Source: Limisphaerales bacterium
GTDB taxonomy: Bacteria > Verrucomicrobiota > Verrucomicrobiia > Limisphaerales > SXTU01
NCBI GenBank assembly: GCA_009773355.1
Contig: WRPG01000001.1
Location: forward strand, 206,529 to 270,528
Direction: 5' to 3'
DNA length: 64,000 nucleotides
The notes beneath the pieces were generated by a model. It was not told the DNA's origin and made no database searches. It saw only the letters and a program-made list of their open reading frames with translations. The position numbers and the translations under genes were made by a program. Of this stretch, positions 51,525 through 60,609 are shown one piece after another (the first letter of the stretch is position 1; every line of letters begins with the position of its first letter).

Positions 51525-52706
51525 CTACAGCCCGCGCCAGACCAGCTCCAGCGCGATCAGCGCGTAGCTCGTGGTCAGCGCGGTTTCCTTTTCCCACCAG
51601 CGGGCGTTGTCATTCTCCCACGAGCCGTCGCGCTGCTGGAGGTTCATCAGGCGCAACGCCACGTCGCGCCGCCAGTTCACGCGCCGGCCGTCCTTCGTCT
51701 CCAACTCGTGGACCTGCGCGGCGGTCAGCCCCTTGGTGAGCAGGTGCAGGTAGTAGTAAAGCCCTTGCGCGCCCATGCCGGGGTTTTCCTCCAGCGTGTA
51801 GTTGGCGCGCAGCCAGTCCAGCACGGCGGTCACGCGGGCATCATCGCGCTTGAGGTCGGCATACACGTAACTCAGCAGTCCCGCATAGCTGGCGCTGCCG
51901 TAGGAACGGAGCGCGACCCGGCCCGTCTGCGAATTGGTCGCCCCGCCCGCCATGCTGTGGCCGGGATAATAGATGAAGCCGCCCTTGTTCGCGGGATCGG
52001 CGGAAGCCCACGACTCGGGATTCGAGCCGGGCAGGTTCTGGCAGTGCTGGAGAAAACGGATGGCCGCCTGCCAGTCGAGATCCTTGTTGTCAGCGGCCTT
52101 CGAGTCGGCAATGAGGCGCTTGCTGTGGTAGAGAGCTTCCAAGGCGATGAGCGTGTTGTTCAGGTCGGAGTGCGAATACTTGTTGCCGTAGCCGACGCCG
52201 CCGTCGAAGGGCGTGTCGAGCCGGCCCTTTTCGCCGAAGTCCACCTGCGTCCCGACGATGAACGCGCGGGCCTTGCGCGCGACGGCGTCGTAGTCCGGGC
52301 GGTTGGCGGAGACCAGCGCAAGCAGCGCGAGCGAGGTGTTGTAGTTCGCCATGTTGGTGGCGTAGATGCCGCCGTCGGGCTTCGCGCTGGCGAGGAGGTG
52401 GGCGTAGCCGCGCCGAATTTGCGGCGGGGGATTCTTCAGGAACCTGCCCGACGGCTCGCCATTGAGCGCGATGAGCGGCAGCGCGGTGACGGCGGGATGG
52501 TCGGGTGTGGTCCACCAGCCGTTCGAGTTCTGGTTCGCCAGCAGCCACGCGAGGCCCCGGTCAATGGCGCGCTGCACTTCGTGGCGCAGGGACTCGTCGT
52601 GACCGAGCGGGACGGGCACCGGCCCGCGCTTCGGCGCGTCCGCGGCGTGAACACTCGTTGCCACGAGCGGGGCGAGGGCGAGGAGGAGCAGCAAGTTCGG
52701 GCGCAT
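51525..52706 (-). CDS. exported squalene cyclase-like (prenyltransferase alpha-toroid) protein
   Basis: This 393-residue protein has a signal peptide (LLLLLALAPLVATSVHA) and an alpha/alpha toroid of the terpene cyclase/prenyltransferase type. QW-like repeats are visible (RGLAWLLANQNSNGWW, DGGIYATNMANYNTSLALLA, GRVALRSYGSASYAGLLSYV, LRLMNLQQRDGSWENDNARW). The catalytic DxDD motif of true squalene-hopene cyclases is absent, and the protein is exported. It is therefore more likely a binding or scaffold toroid than a cyclase. Similar proteins are common in Planctomycetota and Verrucomicrobiota. Confidence 0.85.
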   Translation of the reverse strand: MRPNLLLLLALAPLVATSVHAADAPKRGPVPVPLGHDESLRHEVQRAIDRGLAWLLANQNSNGWWTTPDHPAVTALPLIALNGEPSGRFLKNPPPQIRRGYAHLLASAKPDGGIYATNMANYNTSLALLALVSANRPDYDAVARKARAFIVGTQVDFGEKGRLDTPFDGGVGYGNKYSHSDLNNTLIALEALYHSKRLIADSKAADNKDLDWQAAIRFLQHCQNLPGSNPESWASADPANKGGFIYYPGHSMAGGATNSQTGRVALRSYGSASYAGLLSYVYADLKRDDARVTAVLDWLRANYTLEENPGMGAQGLYYYLHLLTKGLTAAQVHELETKDGRRVNWRRDVALRLMNLQQRDGSWENDNARWWEKETALTTSYALIALELVWRGL

Positions 52707-52825
52707 AGGACAGTGCAGCAGTCGAGACTGGCTAGCACGGGCCGGTGTTCAATGCGAGGCAGAAGGCGTTGAACAGCGTGCAATCGGCGCTTGCCCCGAC
52801 TTCACGTTCTGTTACGACTCGCCGC

Positions 52826-53467
52826 GTGAGCGAAGACAAGCAACTGCGCCTCGGCATTCTCGGTTCCGGCAAGGGTTCCAACATGGTCGCCATCGCGGAC
52901 GCCATTGCCGCCGGCAGCGTCCCGGCGGAGATCGCGCTCGTGCTCAGCGACGTGGCGGAGGCGGGCATTCTCACCCGCGCGCAGGAGCGCGGCCTGCCGA
53001 CGAGGTTCATCCCGCCGGGCAAGTTCCGCACCAAGCTCGATGAGGAGGCGGAGGCGGCTTACATCGCGGCGCTGAAGGAGGCGGGCGTCGAACTGGTCGT
53101 GCTCGCCGGCTTCATGCGCATTCTCAAGGGCGAGTTCCTCCGTGCCTTCCCGCAGCGCGTCATCAACATCCACCCCTCGCTGCTGCCCGCCTTCACCGGC
53201 CTCGAAGCGTGGAAGCAGGCGCTCGACTACGGCGTGAAGTTCACCGGCTGCACCGTGCATTTCGTGGACCAGGGCGTGGACACCGGCCCCATCATCGCGC
53301 AGCAGACCGTCCCCGTCCTGAGCCGCGACGACGCGGACACGCTGCACGGGCGCATCCAGTTCGCCGAGCGGCAGCTCTACCCGATGGCCATCTCCGCCCT
53401 CGCGCGCGGGCTGGTGCGGGTGGAGGGGCGCAAGACCGTGACCGTGAGCGCGGATCAAAGGAGCTAG
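52826..53467 (+). CDS. purN: phosphoribosylglycinamide formyltransferase PurN
   Basis: This 213-residue enzyme transfers a formyl group from 10-formyl-THF to GAR in purine synthesis. It shows [15 protein letters not shown] (phosphate loop), [30 protein letters not shown] with the catalytic Asn-His pair, [20 protein letters not shown] with the catalytic Asp, and [17 protein letters not shown]. The GTG start at 52826 puts the P-loop 13 residues from the N-terminus, which is normal; the upstream ATG at 52745 would give an odd extension. Confidence 0.95.
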   Translation: MSEDKQLRLGILGSGKGSNMVAIADAIAAGSVPAEIALVLSDVAEAGILTRAQERGLPTRFIPPGKFRTKLDEEAEAAYIAALKEAGVELVVLAGFMRILKGEFLRAFPQRVINIHPSLLPAFTGLEAWKQALDYGVKFTGCTVHFVDQGVDTGPIIAQQTVPVLSRDDADTLHGRIQFAERQLYPMAISALARGLVRVEGRKTVTVSADQRS

Positions 53468-53545
53468 CCGCTTGAAAAGCGCGGTTGAGCTGCTGCCGCC
53501 TTTTACCTCTCAACCCTCAACCTTCAGCCCTCAACTTTCGTAGCC

Positions 53546-54373
53546 ATGTCCTCCGGCTACATCCACACCTTCTCCGCCGAGGAACAGGCGCGGCTCGTGG
53601 CGCAGGCGGCGTTTCTGGAGTCGTTCATTTTTCCGACCATTGACCTCGCCGGCTGCGCGCGCGTGCTGGAGGTCGGATGCGGCGTGGGCGCGGAGCTGCA
53701 AATTCTTCACCGCCGCTTCCCGCAGGCGCGGCTGACCGGACTGGATTTCTCCGAGGCGCAACTGGCGAAAGCCCGCGAACTCTTGCACGCGGAACTTGCC
53801 GCCGGCGCGGTGGAACTCCGCCAGGGCAGCGCCTACGAACTCCCCTTCCCCGACGCCAGCTTCGACGGCGTGTGCCTCATCTGGGTGCTCGAACATCTCA
53901 ACGACCCGGTGCGGGCGCTGCACGAGGCTCGGCGCGTCCTGCGGCCCGGCGGCGTGCTCAGTGTCACCGAAGTTTTCAACGCGGGCCTGCGCGTCGAGCC
54001 GCCCTGCCCTGCGCTCGCGGAATACTGGGTCGCCTTCAACACGCTCCAGCGCCAGCTTGGCGGCGCGCCGGATGTGGGCGCGGAACTCGCCACGCTCGCG
54101 GCGGCGGCGGACTTCGGCGAAATCCAGTTGCGCGCGCTCCCGGTGCGGATGGACGCGCACATGAGCGATCCCGCGCGACGCCACGAGTTCACGGGCTACT
54201 GGCGGACGCTGTGGTTGAGCGGCGCGGCGCAACTGCTGGAGCGCGGTTTGGTGCCGGCCGCGCTGGTGGAGACAATGCAGGCGGAGTTCACCGCGCTGGC
54301 GGAAAACCCGGTGGCGACTTACGACTACTCGGCGCGGCAGGTGACGGCGCGGAAGCCGCGGGGAGCAGGTTAA
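53546..54373 (+). CDS. class I SAM-dependent methyltransferase
   Basis: This 275-residue protein has Rossmann-fold motif I VLEVGCGVGAELQIL, motif II GLDFSEAQLAKARE, motif III FDGVCLIWVLEHLNDPVRAL and motif IV EARRVLRPGGVLSVTEVF. This is the UbiE/Methyltransf_11 pattern. The substrate is unknown; the C-terminal third (HEFTGYWRTLWLSGAAQLLE) is not diagnostic. It starts 78 bases after purN, and the leader contains CTCAACC/CTTCAGC repeated words. Confidence 0.88.
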   Translation: MSSGYIHTFSAEEQARLVAQAAFLESFIFPTIDLAGCARVLEVGCGVGAELQILHRRFPQARLTGLDFSEAQLAKARELLHAELAAGAVELRQGSAYELPFPDASFDGVCLIWVLEHLNDPVRALHEARRVLRPGGVLSVTEVFNAGLRVEPPCPALAEYWVAFNTLQRQLGGAPDVGAELATLAAAADFGEIQLRALPVRMDAHMSDPARRHEFTGYWRTLWLSGAAQLLERGLVPAALVETMQAEFTALAENPVATYDYSARQVTARKPRGAG

Positions 54374-54495
54374 GCCTCCGGCGAGCACGCGCAGCTTGCG
54401 CGCGGACGCGAATTAGTTTCAAGGAAACGGGTGGCGGCTGCGTCAAGCGTTCGTGCCGGGCGCGTTTGCCCAGGCCGCAGATCACCGGCGACTTC

Positions 54496-54873
54496 ATGGA
54501 CAGTTTGAGCAATCAGCAAAAACCCAAAGTGCGGTCGCCGTTGCACTTCGTCTTCCGCCATCCGCTGGCATTGGAGACCGAGACGAGCTGGTTTCTCCTG
54601 CTCGGCGTGCTGGACTTGGTGCTGACCACCGTGCTGCTGAACACCGGCGTCGCACACGAGGCCAATCCCCTGGCCCGCAGCTTCCTGTTCAGCGCCGGCC
54701 TGCACGGCTTGATTGCCTATAAATTTGGCCTGCTCACGGTGGCGGCGGTGGCCGTGCAAATCATCACCCTCCGCCGGCCACGGACGGCGAAGGTGGTGCT
54801 GCACACGGGCATCGGAGTGCAGTCGTTGGTGGTGTTTTACAGCGTCGGCCTGCTGGCCAAAATCGCGCTCTGA
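54496..54873 (+). CDS. DUF5658-like small membrane protein
   Basis: This 125-residue protein has three to four membrane helices (WFLLLGVLDLVLTTVLLNTG, LHGLIAYKFGLLTVAAVAVQ, VVLHTGIGVQSLVVFYSVGL). Polar conserved residues sit in LDLVLTTVLL and EANPLARSFL. The D-x-x-T and E-x-NP pattern is the hallmark of DUF5658, a family of unknown function. The ATG at 54496 precedes MDSLSNQQKPK. It is followed by a long intergenic region. Confidence 0.78.
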   Translation: MDSLSNQQKPKVRSPLHFVFRHPLALETETSWFLLLGVLDLVLTTVLLNTGVAHEANPLARSFLFSAGLHGLIAYKFGLLTVAAVAVQIITLRRPRTAKVVLHTGIGVQSLVVFYSVGLLAKIAL

Positions 54874-55043
54874 GGCGCGCGAGCCGGCAGCCAAACATCC
54901 GGGGAACGTCCTGAGAACGTCCTTGGAGCAGCCGTTCGGAGGTGAGGCTGGCGGCCATCGTGGGAGTAATCGAAACGGGGTGGAGGAGTGCAAAGCAGCC
55001 TTGTCCGGCGATTGAACCCGTGCGCACCGCCGCCCCGGTCGCG

Positions 55044-55133
55044 ATGAAAAAGCCAAAGAAAACTATCGCCTTCCCCCGGCGGACTTGGCAGATAAACCCC
55101 TCCACGCGCGGCGTGGAGTCGGCGAAGCGGTGA
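55044..55133 (+). CDS. tiny basic protein with INP-TR motif, possibly truncated
   Basis: This 29-codon frame reads MKKPKKTIAFPRRTWQINPS then TRGVESAKR. It resembles small basic proteins of about 40 residues that carry W-x-INP-x-TR...S-K-x-Y-SR, which I recall from several phyla without a function. Here the reading frame stops with TGA (55131) where such proteins have Tyr. It then stays open for seven more codons (SRTREPK) to a second TGA at 55155. It may therefore be a recently truncated gene or an error in the sequence. Confidence 0.35.
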   Translation: MKKPKKTIAFPRRTWQINPSTRGVESAKR

Positions 55134-55170
55134 TCGCGGACGCGCGAGCCGAAGTGACGGAAGCGGAATA

Positions 55171-55238
55171 CGTAAAACGTAAAGCGTAAGCGAGGCGTCC
55201 GGACGCCACAGCTTACGGGTTACGTTTTACGTTTTACG
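55171..55238. repeat. word-repeat hairpin before hisG
   Basis: The left arm CGTAAAACGTAAAGCGTAAG (55171-55190) can pair with the right arm at 55211-55238, built of TTACGTTTTACG words. The loop contains the palindrome GGCGTCCGGACGCC (55194-55207). The right arm ends 5 bases before the hisG ATG, so it lies in the leader of that gene. Confidence 0.75.
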
Positions 55239-55243
55239 GTCAC

Positions 55244-56146
55244 ATGAAGAAATCGGAAGCAAAGAAGACGACGAAGCCCAAGCTCCGGCTGGGCCTGCCG
55301 AAGGGCAGCTTGCAGGACGCCACCATCGAGAAGATGGCCAAGGCGGGCTTCAACGTGCAGGTGAGCAGCCGCAGCTACGTGCCCTACGTGGATGACGAGG
55401 AGTTGGAGATCCGGCTCATCCGCGCGCAGGAGATCAGCCGCTACGTCGAGCACGGCTACCTCGACGCCGGCATCACCGGGCACGACTGGATTGTCGAAAA
55501 CGGCTCGAAGGTCCACGAGGTCGGCGAGTTTATCTTCAGCAAGATTTCGCGCCAGCCGACGCGCTGGGTGCTGGCGGTGCCCGAAGAATCTTCGATCAAG
55601 TCGGTGAAGGATTTGCAGGGCAAACGCATCGCCACGGAGGTCGTGAACCTGACGAGCCGCTGGCTCAAGAAGCACGGCGTGAAGGCGGAGGTCGAGTTCT
55701 CCTGGGGCGCGACCGAGGTGAAGGCGCACGAGCTCGTGGACGCCATCGTCGAAGTCACCGAGACCGGCTCCTCGCTGCGCGCGAACAAGCTGCGCATCGT
55801 CGAGACGCTGCTCACCTCCACGCCGCGCCTCATCGCCAACCACGACTCGTGGAAGGACGGTTGGAAGCGGAAGAAAGTCGAGACGCTTTCCCTGCTGCTG
55901 CGCGGCGCGCTCGAAGCCGAGTCGAAGGTCGGCCTCAAGATGAACGTCCCCCGCGCCGGCCTGAGCAAGCTGCTCACCGAGCTGCCCGCGCTCCGCAATC
56001 CGACCATCTCGCAGCTCAGTCATCCCGAGTGGGTGGCCGTGGAAACCATCATTGACGAGAAGATCGTCCGCGAGATCATCCCGCAGCTCAAGGCGGCGGG
56101 CGCAGAAGGAATCATTGAGTATCCCTTGAACAAGGTGGTATATTGA
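55244..56146 (+). CDS. hisG: ATP phosphoribosyltransferase HisG (long form)
   Basis: This 300-residue enzyme performs the first step of histidine synthesis, condensing ATP and PRPP. It starts with a Lys-rich tail, then [40 protein letters not shown] then [21 protein letters not shown], the PRPP-binding [17 protein letters not shown], and a C-terminal ACT-like HisG_C domain (about 225-300: [20 protein letters not shown]) follow. The C-terminal domain gives feedback inhibition by histidine and means no HisZ is needed. No other his genes are nearby. Confidence 0.96.
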   Translation: MKKSEAKKTTKPKLRLGLPKGSLQDATIEKMAKAGFNVQVSSRSYVPYVDDEELEIRLIRAQEISRYVEHGYLDAGITGHDWIVENGSKVHEVGEFIFSKISRQPTRWVLAVPEESSIKSVKDLQGKRIATEVVNLTSRWLKKHGVKAEVEFSWGATEVKAHELVDAIVEVTETGSSLRANKLRIVETLLTSTPRLIANHDSWKDGWKRKKVETLSLLLRGALEAESKVGLKMNVPRAGLSKLLTELPALRNPTISQLSHPEWVAVETIIDEKIVREIIPQLKAAGAEGIIEYPLNKVVY

Positions 56147-56212
56147 CCGCGTTTCGCCGAAGGGCGGTCGCAATTCGACCGTCCAAGGCGCCGCAACGAG
56201 CAAACTAACGAT

Positions 56213-56314
56213 ATGGGTTCCCTGAAAAAACGCCGGAAAGCGAAGATCAACAAACACAAACGCCGGAAGAAGTTGCGCCTCAACCGCCACAAGAAGCGCA
56301 CCTGGCAGAAGTAA
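56213..56314 (+). CDS. bS22/AURKAIP1-COX24-type tiny ribosomal protein
   Basis: This 33-codon gene encodes a very basic peptide, [20 protein letters not shown] followed by [13 protein letters not shown]. It matches the AURKAIP1/COX24 C-terminal domain family (KxRRxKMxKHKxRKRRKxxR), found in bacteria as the small subunit protein bS22 and in mitochondria as mS38. It lies 67 bases after hisG. A hairpin with a weak T-rich tail follows at 56342. It is easily missed because of its size. Confidence 0.88.
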   Translation: MGSLKKRRKAKINKHKRRKKLRLNRHKKRTWQK

Positions 56315-56341
56315 GCGCCCCCGCGCTTGCGTTACGCTTCA

Positions 56342-56376
56342 GACGGCACAGTCCTGCCACGCGGGGCTGTGCCGTC
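56342..56376 (+). terminator. intrinsic terminator candidate after the bS22-type gene
   Basis: GACGGCACAG (56342-56351) and CTGTGCCGTC (56367-56376) form a perfect 10-bp stem with a 15-base loop. GTTCTTGTCC follows. It lies 28 bases after the stop codon and 26 bases before the TPR lipoprotein start. Confidence 0.65.
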
Positions 56377-56401
56377 GTTCTTGTCCGCGCCGCCACTCAT
56401 C

Positions 56402-58102
56402 ATGCGACCGATTGTCGTTCACTCCGTTGTCGCGCTCGCCGCGCTGGGCACCTTGATCGGCTGCGCCACCGCGAAGAAGGCAAAGGCTCCGGCGGCGGCA
56501 CCGACCGCCAAGGTCGCCGTCACCAACGCCCCGCTCACCAAGGACGAGATGGAGAAGCGCGTCGAGGCGCTCGCGCGCTTTGCCGCCGGGGTCAGCGGCG
56601 AACTGCGCGAGCAGCCGGACGAGGCTCTGGACCAGTTCTACAAATCCGTCCTCGCCGACCCGACGAACGAGCCGCTCGCCATAGATGTTGCGCGCCGGCT
56701 CATCCGCAAGAAGGAGTCCGAGAAGGCCATCGAGATTCTCAGCAAGTGCGCCGAGCAACGCTCCGCCACCGGCTTTGTGGATGCCTTGCTGGGCATCGCC
56801 TACCAGCAGGCTGGCAAGACAGACCTCGCCATCGCCGCGAGCCGCAAGGCCATCGTCAAGCTGCCCAAGGCGCTCCTTGGCTACCAGAATCTTGCGACCA
56901 TTTACCTCCAAACCAACCGGCCCAAGGACGCGCTCGCCGCGCTCGATGAGGCCGCCGCGCTCGGCGTGACCGAGATCAACTTCCTCCTCGAACTCGGCGA
57001 GGCTTACCGCAACTACGTGTCCGTTCAGCCGCGCCAGTTTGAGTCCGTCAAAGCCAAGGTCATGGCGACCATCGAGGCCGCCGCGAAGCTCGATCCCAAG
57101 GGCCAGAACCTCATCTTCCGCCTCGCCGAGCTGTTCAGCTTCGCGGGCGAATACAAGCGCGCCGCCGAGCTGTATGTGAAGTTGCTCGAGCGCTTCCCGA
57201 ACCAGGCCATCCTGCGCAACCGCATTGTCGAGCTTTACCTCCGCGCCAACGACCTCAAGGCCGCGCAAGCCCAGCTCGACGCCCTCGTGCGCGACCAGCC
57301 CACGAACCCGCTCGCGCACTACTTCCTCGGGGCCATCGCCGCCGAGCAGAAGAACTGGGAGAAGGCCATCGAGTTTTACACCAAGACCATCCAGCTCAAC
57401 GAGGGTGCGAAGCAGGAGTTCGAGCCGGTTTATTACGACCTCGCGGGCGTTCACATCACCAACGACGACGCGGAAGAGGCGCTGAAGCTGCTGGAGATGG
57501 CGCGCAAGAAGTTCAAGGCCACCTTCCTGCTGGAATTCTACTCCGCCCTCGCGCACAGCCGTTCCAAAGACTACGCGGCGAGCATCAAGCACTTCACCGC
57601 CGCCGAGCTGCTCGCCAAGCGCGACGAGCCGGAGCGGCTCACCGCCCTGTTCTTCTTCCAGGTCGGCACGGCCTACGAGCGGCACAAGGACTTCAAGCAG
57701 GCCGAGAATTACTTCCGCCAGTCGCTCAAGCTCGCGCCCGACTTCGCCGAGGCGTTGAACTACCTTGGCTACATGTGGGCCGAGCGCGGGGAAAACCTCA
57801 CCGAGGCGAAGGCGATGATCGAAAAAGCCGTGAAGCAGGAGCCGGAGAACGCCGCTTTCCTCGACAGCATGGCTTGGGTGCTCTTCAAGCTGAACCAGCC
57901 CAAGGCCGCCCTCGAATATCAGCTCAAGGCTCTCAAGCACCAAAAGGAGCCGGACGCCACGCTGCACGACCATCTCGGGGACATCTACGCCGCGCTCAAG
58001 CAGCCCGATCAGGCCCGCGCCCAATGGGAGCACGCCCTCACGATCGAACCCTCCGAGGCCATCCAAAAGAAGCTCAAGGCCGCCGTGCCGGCCAAGCCCT
58101 GA
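56402..58102 (+). CDS. TPR-repeat lipoprotein
   Basis: This 566-residue protein has a lipoprotein signal (VVALAALGTLIGC, lipobox LIGC) and a linker rich in Ala, Lys and Pro. About twelve TPR-type helical pairs fill residues 60-560. Repeats show typical Ala/Gly/Tyr positions such as ALLGIAYQQAGKTDLAIAAS, GYQNLATIYLQTNRPKDALA, YFLGAIAAEQKNWEKAIEFY, AEALNYLGYMWAERGENLTE, LDSMAWVLFKLNQPKAALEY and HDHLGDIYAALKQPDQARAQ. It is a periplasmic or outer-membrane scaffold. The ATG at 56402 is chosen because it starts the signal peptide. It overlaps no neighbour and is followed after 5 bases by the DUF2203 gene. Confidence 0.93.
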   Translation: MRPIVVHSVVALAALGTLIGCATAKKAKAPAAAPTAKVAVTNAPLTKDEMEKRVEALARFAAGVSGELREQPDEALDQFYKSVLADPTNEPLAIDVARRLIRKKESEKAIEILSKCAEQRSATGFVDALLGIAYQQAGKTDLAIAASRKAIVKLPKALLGYQNLATIYLQTNRPKDALAALDEAAALGVTEINFLLELGEAYRNYVSVQPRQFESVKAKVMATIEAAAKLDPKGQNLIFRLAELFSFAGEYKRAAELYVKLLERFPNQAILRNRIVELYLRANDLKAAQAQLDALVRDQPTNPLAHYFLGAIAAEQKNWEKAIEFYTKTIQLNEGAKQEFEPVYYDLAGVHITNDDAEEALKLLEMARKKFKATFLLEFYSALAHSRSKDYAASIKHFTAAELLAKRDEPERLTALFFFQVGTAYERHKDFKQAENYFRQSLKLAPDFAEALNYLGYMWAERGENLTEAKAMIEKAVKQEPENAAFLDSMAWVLFKLNQPKAALEYQLKALKHQKEPDATLHDHLGDIYAALKQPDQARAQWEHALTIEPSEAIQKKLKAAVPAKP

Positions 58103-58107
58103 CCGGC

Positions 58108-58491
58108 ATGGAGCGGCGCTTCTCCAAGCACTACAGCGTGGCCGAGGCCCGCGCGCTCCTGCCCCAGCTCCGCGTCTGGTTCCCGCAGCTCCAGCGCCTC
58201 CGCCGCGACCTCGCCTCCTACGACCAGAGCACCGGCCCGCGCCTCACCGACGGTGATGACTTCGGCGGTGGCAAGGTCAACCAGTGGATTCGCAATCTCA
58301 GCGCGTTCAAGGAACTTTTGGAGGAGTTCAACCAGCGCGAAATCCAGGTAAAAGACATTGAGCGCGGTCTGGTTGATTTCCCCGCCATCCAGGCCGGTCG
58401 CGAAGTTTTCCTCTGCTGGGAGCTGGAGGAGGAGGACATCACCCACTGGCACGACCTCGACAGCGGCTTCGCCGGCCGCGAAAAATTGTAG
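58108..58491 (+). CDS. DUF2203 family protein
   Basis: This 127-residue cytoplasmic protein shows the DUF2203 pattern. It starts with HYSVAEARALLPQLRVW and a helical middle with LRRDLASY. The later conserved section is EIQVKDIERGLVDFPAIQAG then REVFLCWELEEEDITHWHDL. The ending IxYWH-like (ITHWHDLDSGFAGRE) is the family hallmark. Function is unknown. It starts 5 bases after the TPR lipoprotein stop and is likely co-translated. Confidence 0.9.
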   Translation: MERRFSKHYSVAEARALLPQLRVWFPQLQRLRRDLASYDQSTGPRLTDGDDFGGGKVNQWIRNLSAFKELLEEFNQREIQVKDIERGLVDFPAIQAGREVFLCWELEEEDITHWHDLDSGFAGREKL

Positions 58492-58681
58492 CCACGCACG
58501 CCCCATGTCGGCGAGTCCGGCCCGCATGTCCTGAACCCGAACTCCGAAATGGGATGACCGAAAAAATGAAAGCCGCCGAAACGAATTGTGACGGCAACCG
58601 GGAAGGGGTGGGGAAAATTGTTCCGCTCCATGTCCGCCAAAGGCTTCTCTCCCTCCCACTCGTCCTGCACCTCAAGCAGCC

Positions 58682-59695
58682 ATGCAGCTCCCGCCCCACC
58701 TGAACAAGCTGCTCCTGCTCGCTGCGCTGACCCTGTTCACCGCAGGCGCCGCAACCGCCAAGGACATCAAGCTCCTCAACGTCTCCTACGACCCAACCCG
58801 CGAGTTATATCAGGACTTCAACGTCGCCTTCGCCAAGCACTGGCAGACCAAAACCGGCGACAAGGTCACGGTCCAGCAATCCCACGGCGGCTCCGGCAAA
58901 CAGGCCCGCAGCGTGATTGACGGCCTCGAAGCCGATGTCGTCACGCTCGCGCTGGCCTACGACATTGACGCCATCGCCGAGAAAGGCCGGCTGCTGCCGA
59001 AGGACTGGCAATCTCGACTGCCCCACAACAGCGCGCCCTACACCAGCACGATTGTCTTCCTCGTGCGCAAGGGAAACCCCAAGGGCATCAAGGACTGGAG
59101 CGACCTCGTGAAGCGGGGCGTCGGCATCATCCCGGCGAACCCGAAGACCTCCGGCGCGGCGCGCTGGACGTATCTCGCGGCCTGGGGCTACGCGCTGAAG
59201 CAGAACAACGGCGACGAGGCCAGGGCGAGGGAGTTCGTCGCGAAGTTCTACCAGAACGTGCCCGTGTTCGACACCGGCGCGCGCGGGGCGACGACCACGT
59301 TCATCCAGCGCGGCATCGGCGACGTGCTCGTGGGCTGGGAGAACGAAGCATTCCTCGCGCTCAAGGAGCAGCCCAAGGGTGGCTACGAACTCGTCGTTCC
59401 CTCCGTCAGCATCCTCGCCGAACCGCCCGTGACCTTCGTGGACAAGGTGGTGAAACGTCGCGGCACTACCGACGTGGCGAAAGGCTACCTGGATTATCTC
59501 TACTCGGACGAAGGCCAGGAAATCGCCGCGCGCAACTACTACCGTCCACGCTCCGCTGCTGTGGCAGCCAAGTTCGCTGACAAGTTTCCGAAACTTCAGC
59601 TCTTCACCATTGATGAAGTGTTCGGCGGCTGGCAGCAGGCGACCAAGGCGCACTTCGCCGACGGCGGCCACTTTGACCAAATCCAGCGACGGTGA
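58682..59695 (+). CDS. sulfate ABC transporter substrate-binding protein
   Basis: This 337-residue periplasmic protein has a signal peptide ([17 protein letters not shown]). The Sbp/CysP fold is clear: [97 protein letters not shown] and [13 protein letters not shown]. Sulfate or thiosulfate is the probable ligand. It heads an intact four-gene importer cluster. The 190 bp upstream holds no clear riboswitch; its repetitive GAACTCCGAAATGG-like words resemble a decayed repeat. Confidence 0.95.
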   Translation: MQLPPHLNKLLLLAALTLFTAGAATAKDIKLLNVSYDPTRELYQDFNVAFAKHWQTKTGDKVTVQQSHGGSGKQARSVIDGLEADVVTLALAYDIDAIAEKGRLLPKDWQSRLPHNSAPYTSTIVFLVRKGNPKGIKDWSDLVKRGVGIIPANPKTSGAARWTYLAAWGYALKQNNGDEARAREFVAKFYQNVPVFDTGARGATTTFIQRGIGDVLVGWENEAFLALKEQPKGGYELVVPSVSILAEPPVTFVDKVVKRRGTTDVAKGYLDYLYSDEGQEIAARNYYRPRSAAVAAKFADKFPKLQLFTIDEVFGGWQQATKAHFADGGHFDQIQRR

Positions 59696-59783
59696 ACGAC
59701 CGGCAGAATTCGCCTTGTTCACTCCCCAGCCGTGTTGAACTCTCCGCTAGTCACCAGCAACCGCGTTTTGCCGCTCACGCTTC

Positions 59784-60608
59784 ATGGCTGAGAACCGCTT
59801 CCGTGTCCTGCCCGGCTTCGGGCTGACGATGGGCTTCACGCTCTGTTACCTGAGCGTGCTCGTGCTCGTGCCCGTCGGCGGCCTGTTCCTGCGCACGTTC
59901 AGCCTCTCGTGGGCGGACTTCTGGAGGCTCGCCACCACGGACCGCGCGCTCGCGGCCTACCAGCTCACGTTCGGCGCGTCGCTCGCCGCCGCCGTCATCA
60001 ACGCCGTGTTCGGCACGCTGCTGGCGTGGGTGCTGGTGCGCTACGACTTCCCGGGCCGGCGCTTCATTGACGCGCTGGTGGACTTCCCCTTCGCGCTCCC
60101 CACGGCGGTCGCGGGGCTGACGCTGGCGAACCTCTTCGCGGAAAACGGCTGGCTCGGGCAATTCCTCGTGCCGCTGGGCATCAAGGGCGCGTTCACGCCG
60201 CTGGGCGTGGTCATCGCGCTCACTTTTGTCGGGATGCCGTTCGTCGTGCGCACACTGCAACCCGTGCTCGAAAATCTCGACCGCGATGTGGAAGAAGCCG
60301 CCGCCACGCTCGGCGCGGGACGCCTGCGCACTTTTCTCAGCGTCATTGCGCCGACGCTGCTGCCGCCGGTGATGACGGGCTTCGCGCTCGCGTTCGCGCG
60401 GGCCATTGGCGAATACGGCTCCATCGTCTTCATCTCCGGCAACCTGCCGATGAAGACCGAAATCGCACCCTACCTCATCGTCATCCGGCTGGAGGAATAC
60501 GACTACACCGGCGCGATGGCGCTGGCCGTGGTGCTGCTCGTCATCTCCTTCGCGCTGCTCGCGGTCATCAACGTGCTGGAGCAGTGGGCGAACCGCTTCG
60601 CGAAATAG
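59784..60608 (+). CDS. cysT: sulfate ABC transporter permease CysT
   Basis: This 274-residue inner-membrane permease has six helices. The MFS-independent ABC coupling loop EEAAATLGAGRLRTFLSVIAPTL (read as EEAAATLGAGRLRTF) matches the EAA motif. Other blocks are FPFALPTAVAGLTLANLF and RAIGEYGSIVFISGNLPMKT, typical of CysT/CysU. It starts 88 bases after the binding-protein gene and is followed 1 base later by the second permease. Confidence 0.95.
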   Translation: MAENRFRVLPGFGLTMGFTLCYLSVLVLVPVGGLFLRTFSLSWADFWRLATTDRALAAYQLTFGASLAAAVINAVFGTLLAWVLVRYDFPGRRFIDALVDFPFALPTAVAGLTLANLFAENGWLGQFLVPLGIKGAFTPLGVVIALTFVGMPFVVRTLQPVLENLDRDVEEAAATLGAGRLRTFLSVIAPTLLPPVMTGFALAFARAIGEYGSIVFISGNLPMKTEIAPYLIVIRLEEYDYTGAMALAVVLLVISFALLAVINVLEQWANRFAK

Positions 60609-60609
60609 C

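Larger units (their letters stand above)
54874..55243. other. 370-bp intergenic region with a tiny ORF and a word repeat
   Basis: The first 170 bases (54874-55043) hold nothing I can name. A small ORF (55044-55133) and a repeated-word hairpin (55171-55238) fill the rest up to the hisG start. Confidence 0.5.

Noticed and set aside
51525..52706. Squalene-hopene cyclase (hopanoid synthesis)
   Set aside because: The catalytic DxDD motif is absent, the protein is half the usual length and has a Sec signal peptide.
58492..58681. Riboswitch or leader regulation upstream of the sulfate-binding protein
   Set aside because: I could not find SAM-riboswitch or other aptamer landmarks. The sequence looks like decayed repeat words.
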